A stretch of 64,000 nucleotides of DNA from Armillaria gallica (lineage: Eukaryota; Basidiomycota; Agaricomycetes; Agaricales; Physalacriaceae): assembly GCA_037576215.1 (NCBI GenBank), contig JBANDB010000011.1:1922001-1986000 (forward strand), read 5' to 3'. This document shows positions 23,834 to 34,632 of the stretch, piece by piece; the stretch's first letter is position 1; each line of letters opens with the position of its first letter. A program made the position numbers and the translations under genes. The notes beneath the pieces were generated by a model. The model had not been told where the DNA came from. It saw only the letters and a list, made by a program, of their open reading frames with translations, and searched no databases.

Positions 23834-24022
23834 GGAGGATACTATACATGTACCGACGGACCGTTTGTCTATAATATAGTGCTTTTGCTGATGAGGAGTA
23901 GTAGGTCCATGTGTACGCATTAGCGGCACAGCCACAGCGGAAGACCCCAAACAACAACCGACAATCGACGTGTCGCTTTACCAAATCCACCAACGGGACC
24001 ACCTTGTACGCCTTGCCCAACG

Positions 24023-24835
24023 ATGTTTACTGAAGAGCTGAAGGCCTTTCGAAGGCTTGGATTCCGCCATGTATGCCTAACGCTTTGCTGCGTGCTCTTG
24101 CCTTACCTACCGTTGCACTAGGTCCTCCTCCAATGCCTCAATTTCGCGACTGTCATCGCCTCGGGACTCATGATATGGAAGGGCTTGGGACTCGTAACGA
24201 ACTCAGAGTCACCCATTGTCGTCGTGCTAAGGTGCGTGGTCGTTCGCCCGACTAGTGACGTGTAAACTGATGGAAAACAGCGGCTCAATGGAACCAGCCT
24301 TCTACCGCGGTGACCTACTGTTCCTTACAAACCCTGTGAACGAGAGATACCATACAGGAGACATCACTGTTTACAAGATTCCAGGAGCCGATATCCCGAT
24401 CGTTCACCGGGTATTGGAGACGCATGATTTTCCGTTGACGAATAATTCTACGTGCGTTCTCTATTCTGTAGGATGTCCCAGGGCTGATGGTTTGGCGCCT
24501 TTTTAGTGTGGCAAAACAGTATTTGCTTACCAAGGGGGATAATAATTATGTGGACGATATCGATTTGTACCAAGGGTTGGAATGGTTGGAGAGGAAACAT
24601 ATTGTGGGCAAGGCTAGAGGGTATGTTTTGACCTTTTTTCGTCTATTTCTCCGGTGTTGACCCCGTACGGTTAGGTTCCTACCGTACATTGGATATGTCA
24701 CAATAGCGATGGTTTGTCGCCTAACTTTTACGTGCTAGGGGCGCGCGCTGAATATCCTTCTGGGACGATTTCCCACAGCTCAAATACGCTTTACTAGGAG
24801 GACTTGGGCTGTTGGCGCTAATACAGCGAGAATAG
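24023..24835 (+). CDS. SEC11: Signal peptidase complex catalytic subunit SEC11
   Basis: Six exons: 24023-24070, 24122-24231, 24281-24451, 24507-24620, 24675-24711 and 24779-24835. A cytosolic N-terminus and one membrane anchor are followed by '[20 protein letters not shown]', which carries the catalytic Ser of the S26 family. Next come '[10 protein letters not shown]' (conserved His region), '[13 protein letters not shown]' and the C-terminal '[11 protein letters not shown]...LKYALLGG'. It cleaves signal peptides in the ER membrane. The last acceptor is odd. Family members normally continue with an N/D-D-F-P-Q segment here, and the DNA does encode DDFPQ at 24764-24778, but it is preceded by ctgg rather than an AG. 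The next AG gives an in-frame product lacking those five residues. Confidence 0.88.
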
Positions 24836-25080
24836 GCTGGATGTAAGTACAGCCATTTCCTTCTGTCCAACCCAAGTATGCTGAGTGATCTTTCGCAGGT
24901 AGTTTAGACATCATCTTTCATGTAATCATAACAAAACTATTTGCCAAGAGCTCGGCTATTATACCTTCTGATTTGCGTGGTGTGACATCATGAGTTGCAG
25001 CCAACACGAGGAAGCGATGAGGCCCTTCCCATTGAATGGACGGAACAAACACAAGTACCTTGACCCGACCCCTTGTCTCC

Positions 25081-25980
25081 ATGGACAAAAGAGCGAAGTC
25101 CCTGTCATTCGCCATTCTAACGGCGCTGTGCGTCTATTTTCGTGCGTACATCCATCTTCAAGCCCGACATCCGAGTCTCTTAGACGCGTAGAATCTTTTT
25201 TACTCAATGTACTCAAGGCGTTCACGGAGCATCCGGTGGATTACACTTGTATGCATTCTGGCTGTTCGCTCTCTCTTTTTCTTCATTTATTTCACAGATG
25301 AACAACTTGGCCGCCTCTTCCAGAGACCCGCAGATTTTCCGTACAAAGTCGCCGTGACCCTTGATCAGCACAGTACGGCAGAGGTTTTCCCCATATACAA
25401 TGCATATTTTTCCTTATGGTCCCCGAACCAGTGAAACGGCTTCCATGGCTCTTTTTAATAATTTTCAGCACAATATTCATCGGTCCCGACACCCTCTTAA
25501 CGGGATTCATTGTCATCCGAGAAATCTTCTTTGCCGTCATGCACCACTTCCTATATTTGTTTCATGGTCGCCTTCGGTGTGAGCGATCCTCTCTCCCGTT
25601 CTCCGAGTCCATTATTAACTTACTGAAAACGTGTTCGTCGGCTGTCTTAGCCCCGTCGCTAATCAAATACTACGAAGAGCGCACGTATGACGTCTCTCTT
25701 CCGGGGAAAGAATTCTGCATTTTTGTCAGATATTCCAACGACGTGTACAACACATGGACGACACAATCCAGAATTTTGACAGTTCTGCGATGCGTGTCGG
25801 TCGCGGGCTGTGCCTACATGATGGTCATTCTTTGGTTCGGGTTACAGTAGGCATTGGACTGATGTCCGAGGAAGCGTTCGTTATCGAAGACTATAGTCTT
25901 CTAATTGTGTACTCTAATGTGTGTAAAAACGGTCCTATAATAGTGATGTACACCTCTCTATATGAGTCCGCGTAAGATGC
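25081..25980 (+). CDS. Unresolved gene, probable small membrane protein
   Basis: Coding character is visible but I could not settle the structure. An ATG in good context (25081) begins 'MDKRAKSLSFAILTALCVYF', a likely signal anchor. A textbook intron (gtatgc...cacag) at about 25250-25299 joins 'AFTEHPVDYT' to 'YEQLGRLFQRPADFPYKVAV'. Downstream, a hydrophobic frame (about 25440-25570, 'LFLIIFSTIFIG', 'GFIVIREIFFAVMHHFLYLF') and a later one near 25640-25850 are open in different phases. A lost base in the T run near 25137 would connect the first two exons. No family was recognised, and the boundaries are approximate. Confidence 0.3.
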
Positions 25981-26058
25981 CAATGTATATATCCATTATA
26001 TATAGTCCAAGAAGAAATGAGGGTCCAAAAGGCACAAATTCATAAAATGTTCGGGTAC

Positions 26059-29000
26059 TTACGACCCCGTACAAGCTGCAGTAGGGAGTGTGGCGTTGAC
26101 CGCATTCCATGGGCTGCAAACACAGCGTTAGCCAATGGAAGGAGGGATAAATATAATGACGATAACGACGACTCACTCAGGATAAGAGCATCCTGCGACA
26201 GTTCTACAAAGAAAGGTTCAACCGGCGTTCAGTATCAAGATAACCGAAAATACAAAAAAGGGACAGAAATACTGACACATAAGCCAACTGCGTATCAGCG
26301 GAGTTATTCCAGCCGCTACCCACAGTCGCTTTAGGCGCGGCGGTAAACGTGGGTGCGAACAGGGTCTTTATCGTTCCTGTCGCGGTATACGTTGGGAGGA
26401 GGGACATCTGGGACGGTGAGAAGGACGGAGACAGCGAAGGCGGGGGGAAGGCATGTGACGATGTCTGTGCAGCTTCAACGGTACCCGCACCGGACTAGAA
26501 AGAACAACAAATCAGCTTTATGGGAACAAAAAGACGGGAACGGAATTCTGAAGACCCACTCCACCGGTTGCAGTTGCGGGATAGCTCCCATCGAATATCT
26601 GAGATGAACTGAGAACACTTGCACAGTGGCCGATGGCTTCCCGTGGGTCTATAAATAGCACAAGGGAAAAGAAAACTGAGCTCTCGACGCGGGACTTGTA
26701 GACGTGCTACTTTACCTTCGGGAATCCATCCCTTCTGGACACCCAGTTGATAATGCCAAAGGGGGCTGGAAGACGTTCCTAGCTGGGTAGAATTCCCGAT
26801 CTTCCACGTCCAGAAGAAGAAATTCTGGAGCGCGTCCATGGATGCTAAGGCGACATTCTTGAGACCTGCGATGGTGCTGGCGTTGTACGACTGTCGCGGG
26901 ATGGTTTAGCTTCTGCTGCGTTAGGAAGTACGAAGGAGATCACGTACAGTCCAGTCATCCCAAACAGTGCAGTCCGGATAGCCAGGTGTAGAACCAATTC
27001 CGTTGAGCCTGAGAGAATGCACGGAATGAGAAACCGATCATGATTCAATTACGGAGGAGGGGGTGAGATATCGATAAGGAATAAGGGTACCCACCACAAG
27101 CCACAGTCGTTCACTGCAGTAGACCACTCGCCGCCCAAAGTGACACCGAAAGCTTTCGAAGACTGGTTTGTAGCGATTGCCCAGGCACTAGGGACGGGCA
27201 TTAAATTTAGGTGAACATCACAGGATCATTACCCGGTGAGCCAGAACACATACCATGGCTTGACTGCCAACTGATCAACGCTAACGGCAAGGCGTGACGT
27301 GTTGACATGTCATCTACTCGTGAGGAAGTGAAATGAACTCACGAACTGGTGTGATCGTTAGTGAATGCCAAGTACTACATGGGAGAAGGTCAGGCGGGGT
27401 CAGGATGAATGACGAAGGGGACGGGATGAGACGTACAGGATGTTGATCTAGTGCGATACGGTCGGCACCCGATAGGAACCTACAAGAGAAGGAAATGAGC
27501 GAAGTGCTGACACCGGAATCGTCACACGCACCCGTCCCAGATGGCGACCTATGAATCGAGATAAAAACGTCACGCCCGGAACACCGTAATAAGATACGAC
27601 TCACCCCCTGGAAGCCTTCATGGATTGCGATATAGGGTCCAGCTCCGGAACCAATGCCACTGACGAATTAAGTTAAACAATACAGCAGAATGAAGACATA
27701 GGGAATGGAATCCCGCACGTTGAGGTTCTGATGGCTTGGTATGCCGCGTAATAGAAACTCTGCACAGAAGTTTGTCCGATAGTTGCCCACAGGATTTCGT
27801 TGACGATGCCCACACTATGCGTGTGTGAGTGAAACGAGAACCTTGAAGAGAAGCGCCGCGGGAATACACGTACATGCCTACAACGTCACGGTACTGATCT
27901 TGGCTGACGAACTCTGTAAGGATTCGGAGATATGTGAGCGTTCGCTCCGCGTTGGCTATTCCCATAGTGCCATGCTGTTTGAATGGTCAGACTTTTTTGT
28001 GCAGCGGACGAATAGAACCTTCCGGACGAACCATACTAAAAGACAGGCAAGCCATAAATGAATCATCTATGGAACAGCGGGTAGAACAAAGATAAGATCT
28101 CACAAGTTGACGGTGCCGCCTGGGTTGATGGGAGATGGGTTGATTAGTTCTAAAATTGACAATATAAAAAGAATATACAACTTTTTCCAGAATGATTCTG
28201 TAAAAAAAAGGTACGAGAGTCAGTCACGCAAGAACAGCAGCGGGACACGTTTGATCGACGCTGACCCAGCCGTTTTGACTTCCAGGGAGCGCGTGCAGGT
28301 CAAGGAAGATGCGGATGCCATACTTCCTGCCCCATTCGATACTAAAGAACTTAGGTCAGAAGGTTCGGCTAAATTCTGCTGACGATCATCAACTTACGCC
28401 TTGAGGAAATATGACCATGAGGTGCCTACGAGAAACGGCTCATCGCCAATGGTCTCAATTGCCTAGCAATAGGATTAGCCACCATGAGAAGAATAAAAAA
28501 AAGGCAATCGCTGTGCCCAATGAATAAGGCAGAACTAACCCAAAACCCGAGGGGGATTCGAACCCAGTTCAAACCGGCACCTGAAAAAGCCCATGAGCTA
28601 CGCACGCACGCAAGAACCCGTCCGATTTGGGCAGGTGTCCAACGTACCCGCGATATCTGCAAAGTCCTGTTCGGTCTGAAGGGGACAAACAGGGTCAGCA
28701 TCACGAGGAAACCGGAAGCGGGCTATAATCTCACAATAAACGTCTTGTAATGCGTCTCCATCTCCGACGCCAGGTCCTTGCCCATGGCCAGGGCCAGGGT
28801 CCACTCATCAACAACGACGATGTCACTCTTATTCACGTATTTTTCGTAAAGACTCGGGCAAATGAAAGGCTCTGTCACTTTAAAAGACGTCAGCGAAATC
28901 AAATCAGAGTCCGACAGGCGAAAATCGAATGCGAACCTAGCCATCCACTAGAAAACAAATTATTTTAAACAAGGGATGAAACGACTGGGAAGTTGAAAAC

Positions 29001-29707
29001 AAGCTCTCACCCTAGGTTGACGCCACGGGCCACGTCCTGGCCCCAGACCCACTCTTCCGAGCCGATGCGTTTACTCCAACTTTGCGCTTTGCCACCAGAA
29101 GCAAACGGACTCGTGGGATCTTCAGCCCAATCACCGCCAAACGTGTTCGTGTACGTGAACGTCGTGCCATCGCTCATAGTTATCAAACTTCCCGTAGTCC
29201 CCGACGTCGCGCCGTTACTGCCGGAGCCGCCTGACCCCGATCCGCCTCCCCCGCTTCCCGAGCTGCTGCCGTCACTGTTCTTATTCTTCGTGAGAAGCGC
29301 CACAGGCACGGCTATAGCAACAGCAACGATTGCGAGGACACCGAACGCGATGAGGAGGATCTTTTTTCTCCGGGACGTCGCTAGTGGGTTAACGTGCGTG
29401 ATGTGGGCGGAGACGACCGACTTTCGGTGTTGGTTGTTCTTGAGGTTCCGGCGTTCTGTCAGAAGCTGACGTTGTTGGGCTGCACTCATTGAAGAAGCCG
29501 TGGGCGCCTCTTTGCTAGTGTACTACAGGGGGGAGGGAGGGGGGGTTGATAAGAAATTTAGGGCACCACACAGATAGCGCGTACCATGTCGATGAGTTCG
29601 TCCTGGGAATTACGTATCCAAGCGTCGGGGGTACGCGTCCCAGGCGTAGCAAAGGGAGACTCATCAAGAGGCTCGTCATGGGTAGACACGTTGTGGTAGT
29701 GCGCCAT
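26059..29707 (-). CDS. Type II membrane exo-beta-1,3-glucanase, GH5
   Basis: About twenty exons on the minus strand; the first are 29585-29707, 29011-29522, 28937-28947 (11 nt), 28735-28877, 28648-28675 and 28540-28580. A cytosolic N-terminus is followed by a signal anchor ('ILLIAFGVLAIVAVAIAVPV') and a Ser/Gly linker. The GH5 domain contains 'NLGGWLVTEPFICPSLYEKY', 'GLNWVRIPLGFW', 'IRIFLDLHALPGSQNG', 'VGIVNEI' (acid/base Glu) and 'FGVTLGGEWSTAVNDC' (nucleophile Glu). The tail is Ser/Thr-rich and ends '...AACTGS'. It should trim beta-1,3-glucan in the wall or periplasm. One base is missing at 27970-27971 (GG on the minus strand should be GGG, giving 'FMGTMGIANAERTLTYL'). Confidence 0.88.
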
Positions 29708-30601
29708 GGTGGTTAGTGGTCGGGAACAGGCAACCACGTTCAAGGCGTCGTTGATAAAAAAATTGCTGTGTGTGCCTTGGCGGAACGTGGTCGAAAAGGG
29801 TTATCTTTCGCCGTCCTTTGCGGCCTTGGAACGCCGATCGTTTCCCACCAGCCCCTTGTTTTCAATTGTTGGGCGCTAAGTGAAGGAATACTACATATTC
29901 TGGCCTAGACAGCTCTCAGAGCAACCTGGAGGATTTCTTAACAACGTAACGTACGCGCATCGAAAAAGAGTTCGAACCAACGGATTTCGTTCGTTTCAAA
30001 GATTACTGTCAGTGTCAACTCCTGGAAGATAACGATTTGCACTGGCCCGTCGACGTCGACGTCTTCGATTTTTTGCCAAGCTTCTTTTTTTTGCTTTCTT
30101 CTTCTGCACGCAGACGGGCGCAAGGGATCTTCAACTAGCAACTAAGTAACATGGATTCGACTCGCAGCATCACAAAGCGGTTATGCCCGAATCTGGTCGG
30201 ACTCTTTATCCCGACGCTCCTAGCAACGTTACTTGGTGGGATCTGCAACAGGCTCCGCATTCGAGGAGGTACCAAACTCTCGGCTCTGACATACCCTGTC
30301 CCTTCCCTTGCGGAGGAAACATTACGGTATACATAACACCTCACCTTTCTTCTTGATGCGCCACACTTGCCAACGCACCCTAAAGCAGCCAGTGAACACG
30401 CCCTAGCCGGCGCCACCATACTTCCGAGAGCAAGTAAAAGTAACCTTCGCGGGAAAATCAAGAATTATTGCATTTGAATCGAAGCGTTTCATGACCATCA
30501 CGCCTCCATCACACCACCAGACGTGGTTGCCAACTCTCCTATGTCTTCTTTATGAATATGTAACGTTGAATCGTCCTGAAAGCAAACCGGCTACTCAATT
30601 A
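29708..30601. other. Upstream region of the GH5 gene, no gene recognised
   Basis: It holds the 5' region of the GH5 gene and the 3' flank of KIN17. Short open frames on both strands near 30135-30460 show no recognisable domain and no splice support. Confidence 0.35.
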
Positions 30602-31631
30602 TCAGTTCTCCCGCTCCATTCTCCGCCTTTTTCTATCCTGCTCTTCCAGTATCAACCGCTCGGCTGCTGTCATGGGTACACTCCGCTTCTGCGCCCCGGA
30701 GCTTGAACTTGCGATTGAAGCTGCCTTGAAAACGTTCGGTCGCTTCAATGGGTTTGCTTTGAGCGGGTTGACGGCAGTTTTCATCTTTATGGCAGGGCCA
30801 GATGACGATTCGGCAGGGGCAGGCTTGGAAAACGAGATTGTCAGTTTCTCCGCGCCTTCGTCTCTCTTCAGTCCCTCTTCCACAGGAGATCCCTCCTTCT
30901 CCTCCTTCTCCTCGTCCTTGCTCGCACGCTCAATCTGCTCAGCAATAAGCATCCTCTCCCTCTGCTCATCCGAAACCGTCGCCCTCTCCTTCTTCATCGA
31001 CGCTTCCTAAAATAAAAACAAAATCAAAATTAAATCAAATCAACAACTTGGACTTTCAACTCACCGCTTTAGCCAAAGCCTTCGGACTACTATCGATCCA
31101 AGCAATGAACCACCCCTTCTCAGTCTCGTCAACCCTCGCCACCCCCGTCCGCCCCAAATGCTTTACAAACTCCGTCAACGTCACCCACCTCGTCGAGTTC
31201 ATATGCACATGGTACTTGTCCGAGATGTACTCTTGGTACACCTGGTTCGCCCTCACCCGTTTCGTACCGAACCTAACCCACAATCAACAATCAATCAACC
31301 AACCAACAAGAAGGAGGGGAGGGAGGGAACACACCGTCGAGAAAGCAGGGCAACAAACTCGGACTGGAACTCACTCGAGAAATTCGAGATATGCTTCCCC
31401 GCGTGTTCGCCTACGACGAGCATCTGCCGGAGGTGGCTCTCTGAGGCGGCGTGGCACTTGAAGCCATTCTCGTCGCGGCATTGTTTCTCGCACACTTGGC
31501 AGTACCATCGGAGTCTTTGCAGACCCTTGGACTTCATCTTGTTCGCTAGGTACTTCGGGGTTCCCACTAGGGTCCGTCCGTTAGCATAAGGTTGGTATTC
31601 TCGAGGATCTCTCACCTTCGGCGCGAGGCAT
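30602..31631 (-). CDS. KIN17: KIN17-family DNA/RNA-binding protein
   Basis: Four exons: 31616-31631, 31335-31566, 31065-31272 and 30602-31006, all in frame (286 aa). 'MPRAEVGTPKYLANKMKSKG' is followed by the C2H2 zinc finger ('WYCQVCEKQCRDENGFKCH...SESH'). The conserved winged-helix KIN17 domain comes next ('RVRANQVYQEYISDKYHVHM', 'WVTLTEFVKHLGRTGVARVD', 'GWFIAWIDSSP'). A charged coiled-coil tail carries 'MTAAERLILEEQDRKRRRME'. KIN17 proteins act in the nucleus in replication, repair and RNA processing. The length fits fungal members that lack the C-terminal KOW domains of animal KIN17. Confidence 0.92.
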
Positions 31632-31772
31632 GACTGTAGTAGTAGTAGCAGTGAGGAAATGTAATGGTGATCGTTAATGACAAGCCAAGTCTGACAATGA
31701 TGACATATCACCAAAGGCTATGCCCCATATTTGTCAACACCCCCCAACCCACACAAACAAACCTTACTTGCT

Positions 31773-32027
31773 TAACCTTGAACCTTCCCTTCACCCCCGT
31801 TCAAAAACCGTCCGAGAGCTCTGATCTAAGATGTGACTCCAAATGATATGATCCATACAGTATCGATGTATTAATTTACAACTACCAATTCATTGTGCCT
31901 TGGCCTTTTCCCCCTCGCCTTCTTCTCTTTACGAATATACCTCCTAGCATTTGGGATGCCGAACTACACCAATCATCAATACATTTAAAAAAACGGGACA
32001 TAATTTTTCTCACCTGGATACAGTAGA
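31773..32027 (-). pseudogene. Duplicated 3' end of the PSS gene (fragment)
   Basis: Near-identical, apart from scattered substitutions and small indels, to 34361-34632. It contains the end of the penultimate PSS exon, the last intron (gtgag...gtgtag), the last exon ('FGIPNARRYIRKEKKARGK', then out of frame) and the 3' flank. It has a 3-nt loss in the Lys run and a changed reading of the tail, so it is a non-functional copy. Together with the original it forms direct repeats around the trypsin-like gene. Confidence 0.82.
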
Positions 32028-32058
32028 GTTTTGTTGGGAGTCAATTTAGTGAATGTGT

Positions 32059-33741
32059 CTAGGCAGTGAGGACCGGGTTGATGTTAGGCTTGAGTCCTCT
32101 CTCTCGCATACGCCTGAGGAGGAAGCCAATGGGCGTAGCGTAGGTGATGTCCGAGGAAGGCGTGGAACCAGCAGTACCGCCGGTGAGGAGGCCGCCCATG
32201 CGTCCTCGGCCATCGACAATGACAGAACCCGAGTCGCCCCCGGTCGAGAAGACGCCAGACGTGGAGTTGAACGGGAGGATGGGCCATTCTTTGGAGGTCT
32301 CGGCTTTGCCATCTTCATAGTAACGAGAATAGGAGCAGATATTATTGGCACGGCCGATGGTCAGGCCGGTGCCATAACCGCGCTTGATGACCATGAGGCA
32401 TGGTTCACCGTTCTGTCGAGTTCAGGCGAGTGATGCATATCCTTGTCCAGAATGGTGCCTTGGAGCTTCAGAAGACGGTCATTGGGATACTTGAAGGAAC
32501 TGGGATTCTGGGGATTAGGATACATCATGTATGTGAAGTCGGTGGCTGAGATGTGGGTACCGAGGTCGATGGCATTACCATTGAAATTGTTCATGTTGAC
32601 CTTGGAGGCGTCAATCTCAATAACAGCCCAGTCTTCAGTATAACCCTCGCTGCTGTTGCCGACGTTGACATTGATGGGAGGAGAGAGGATGACATGGCCT
32701 AGAATGCGGCTCTCCGGGGTGGCCCAATAAGTCAAAACAGTCTGGTGGAAGGCGTTGAGCTCTTCCACCGCCTCCTTCGCGTCGTCCAACATGGTCTGGA
32801 GCTTCTGGCGCTCCTTGTTCACTGCCGGGTCGTCCTTCCCCTCCATCGCCCTAATACGTCTCTCCAGAATGACGACGGTCGTTTTCATTTTTCTGATCTC
32901 GGCAAGGATAGATTCCAAGTGCTTGTCGAACGCTGCCTCGCCGAACAGTATGACTTTATGACGGGGCCGGCCGTCGTTCTTGTACTCATAGTCCTCGTTA
33001 CTGTTCTCGCTCGGCGTGAAAACGACGTGGCGAGCGGTGACGAGGAGAAGCCTTTCGGTATTCCCGCACTCGGTAATGAAGAAGCCGCCGGTACCCCCAG
33101 CCCAAGGCGTAGACTGGGCACAGATGGGGAGACCGAGCGCAGTGGTAAAGGGTTCGCGGAAACTGACGGTGGGGTCGAAGTCGGAAGTGGATGTGAGGAG
33201 CTTGGGACCAGCCAAGCGGGTAACAACTGACTCGCGGATCTCGACGTCGACGTCGGTGATATCGTATTTCACAAGAAGCTTCTGACACCTGGAGGCCACG
33301 TCGACGCCGTCATTGTCAGAGAGAGATCTGGGTATCACGCCGATCCAGAGGATGACGGGGGCGGAAGACTCTTCGGCGTTCCCGATGCGGACGACGTCGG
33401 TGCTGGTCCACTTCACCTCCATTGAGTCCAGAAGGGCGTGGAGCTCGGGAGCCAGGTTGCCTTCCCAGACTTCCTCGAGCGCATGGTTGCCGACGGTGCG
33501 GAGCTCCTTGACCGTCGGGTACGCCTCCGGGCCAGTGGGCGCCTCCCACGGAGTGGTGCCGGTGCGAGCGACCAAAACCGGGGCAGAGGGTAGGCCGGCG
33601 TAATAGAACTTCGCTTCGGACGGAGGGGACAGAAGCGTACTCTGCGGTGGGGGGATATCTTTCTTCGTCCTAAATGACTTGGCATTAGCTGCGGTAGTCG
33701 CTGTTGTACTGAGCGACTTTTCTTCATATGGATCGTTGAGT
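32059..33741 (-). CDS. Trypsin-like (S1-fold) protein, 5' end unresolved
   Basis: Continuous minus-strand frame from an acceptor at 33742. One or more short 5' exons (a donor at 33838 is likely) carry the start, which I could not define. The triad is visible: His in 'LLLVTARHVVFTP', Asp in 'EDWAVIEIDASK' and Ser in 'TGGDSGSVIVDGRGR'. A long charged helix (roughly 70 residues, 'HLESILAEIRKMKTTVVILE' onward) sits between His and Asp. No signal peptide was seen. This architecture belongs to an Agaricomycete family of trypsin-like proteins of unknown role. One base is missing at 32408-32409 (GG should be GGG on the minus strand, giving 'ELDRTGEPCLMVIKRGYGTG'). The gene lies between the two PSS repeats. 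Confidence 0.78.
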
Positions 33742-34360
33742 CTGGTTTACGAGACTATAGCTGTTGAAGAGAGGATGGTGGTGATGAGAAAGATGGAAGC
33801 ACGTTCCACAGCTAGAACAAGCGCCCAAAGTTACTCACCGCAGAGTTTGGGAAGTTGGATGCGGCAGAGTTGGACTTTGAAATGTTACATAATGTGCGCT
33901 TTCATGTGAATCAAGGAGGGATTGGAAATAGAATCCCGATACGTTTTCGTGTTTAAGGCCATGGGGACTCCTCCTCCATGGGTGAGAAACGCGTTAGGTA
34001 CTAAGACAGGCACAGTCAATGGTGGTGCACCATTGAACGAGACATGCACCTGTAGTTGCTCGAACATATCGTATGCAGCTGAATTTTCGGTTGCGTTTGA
34101 CTGAGTCGTGAAGATCTATGAGCGGGGACAACGAGGGTGGTGGTGGTTGAAGTGCAAGCAAAGAGTCGGTGGCCAAGAGAATAACGCCAGTCTTGCTTAC
34201 GCGTCACGAAAACACGTACTGCGTGTCAATACTCACGTATGAAGATATGACAGTCCTGAAGAAACTTGGATGTATATTCTATGTGAGAAATGTCTCAAAA
34301 GGAATGGAACACATTTTTGTATCACAAGAAGCCTTTTGATTATGCAAAGAGTCGCTTGTC
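33742..34360. other. 5' flank of the trypsin-like gene inside the insertion
   Basis: Part of the ~2.3-kb segment between the direct repeats. It should contain the promoter and first exon(s) of the trypsin-like gene; no other feature was seen. Confidence 0.35.
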
Positions 34361-34632
34361 TAACCTTGAACCTTCCCTTCCCCCCCGCTCAAAAACCGTC
34401 CGAGAGCTCTGATCTAAGATGTGGCTCCAAAATGATATGATCCATACAGTACCGATGCTATTAATTTACAACTACCAATTCATTGTGCCTTCGCCTTTTT
34501 CCCTCTCGCCTTCTTCTTCTCTTTACGAATATACTTCCTAGCGCTCGGGATGCCGAACTACATACACCAACCATCATCAATACATTTAAAAAAAGGGACG
34601 TAATTTTTCTCACCTGGACAACGGGATACAGG
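34361..34632 (-). repeat. Direct repeat (original copy), PSS 3' end
   Basis: Partner of 31773-32027 in the same orientation. It includes the PSS stop codon and 3' flank, so the duplicated unit clearly came from this gene. Confidence 0.85.

Noticed and set aside
28548..28580. tRNA T-arm-like string (GGGTTCGAATCCCCC on the minus strand)
   Set aside because: It is exon sequence of the GH5 gene encoding 'GLNWVRIPLGFW'; no acceptor or anticodon arm surrounds it.
31773..34632. Long terminal repeats of a retrotransposon
   Set aside because: The repeated block is clearly PSS coding and 3' flanking sequence, with no TG...CA ends, primer-binding site or polymerase between.
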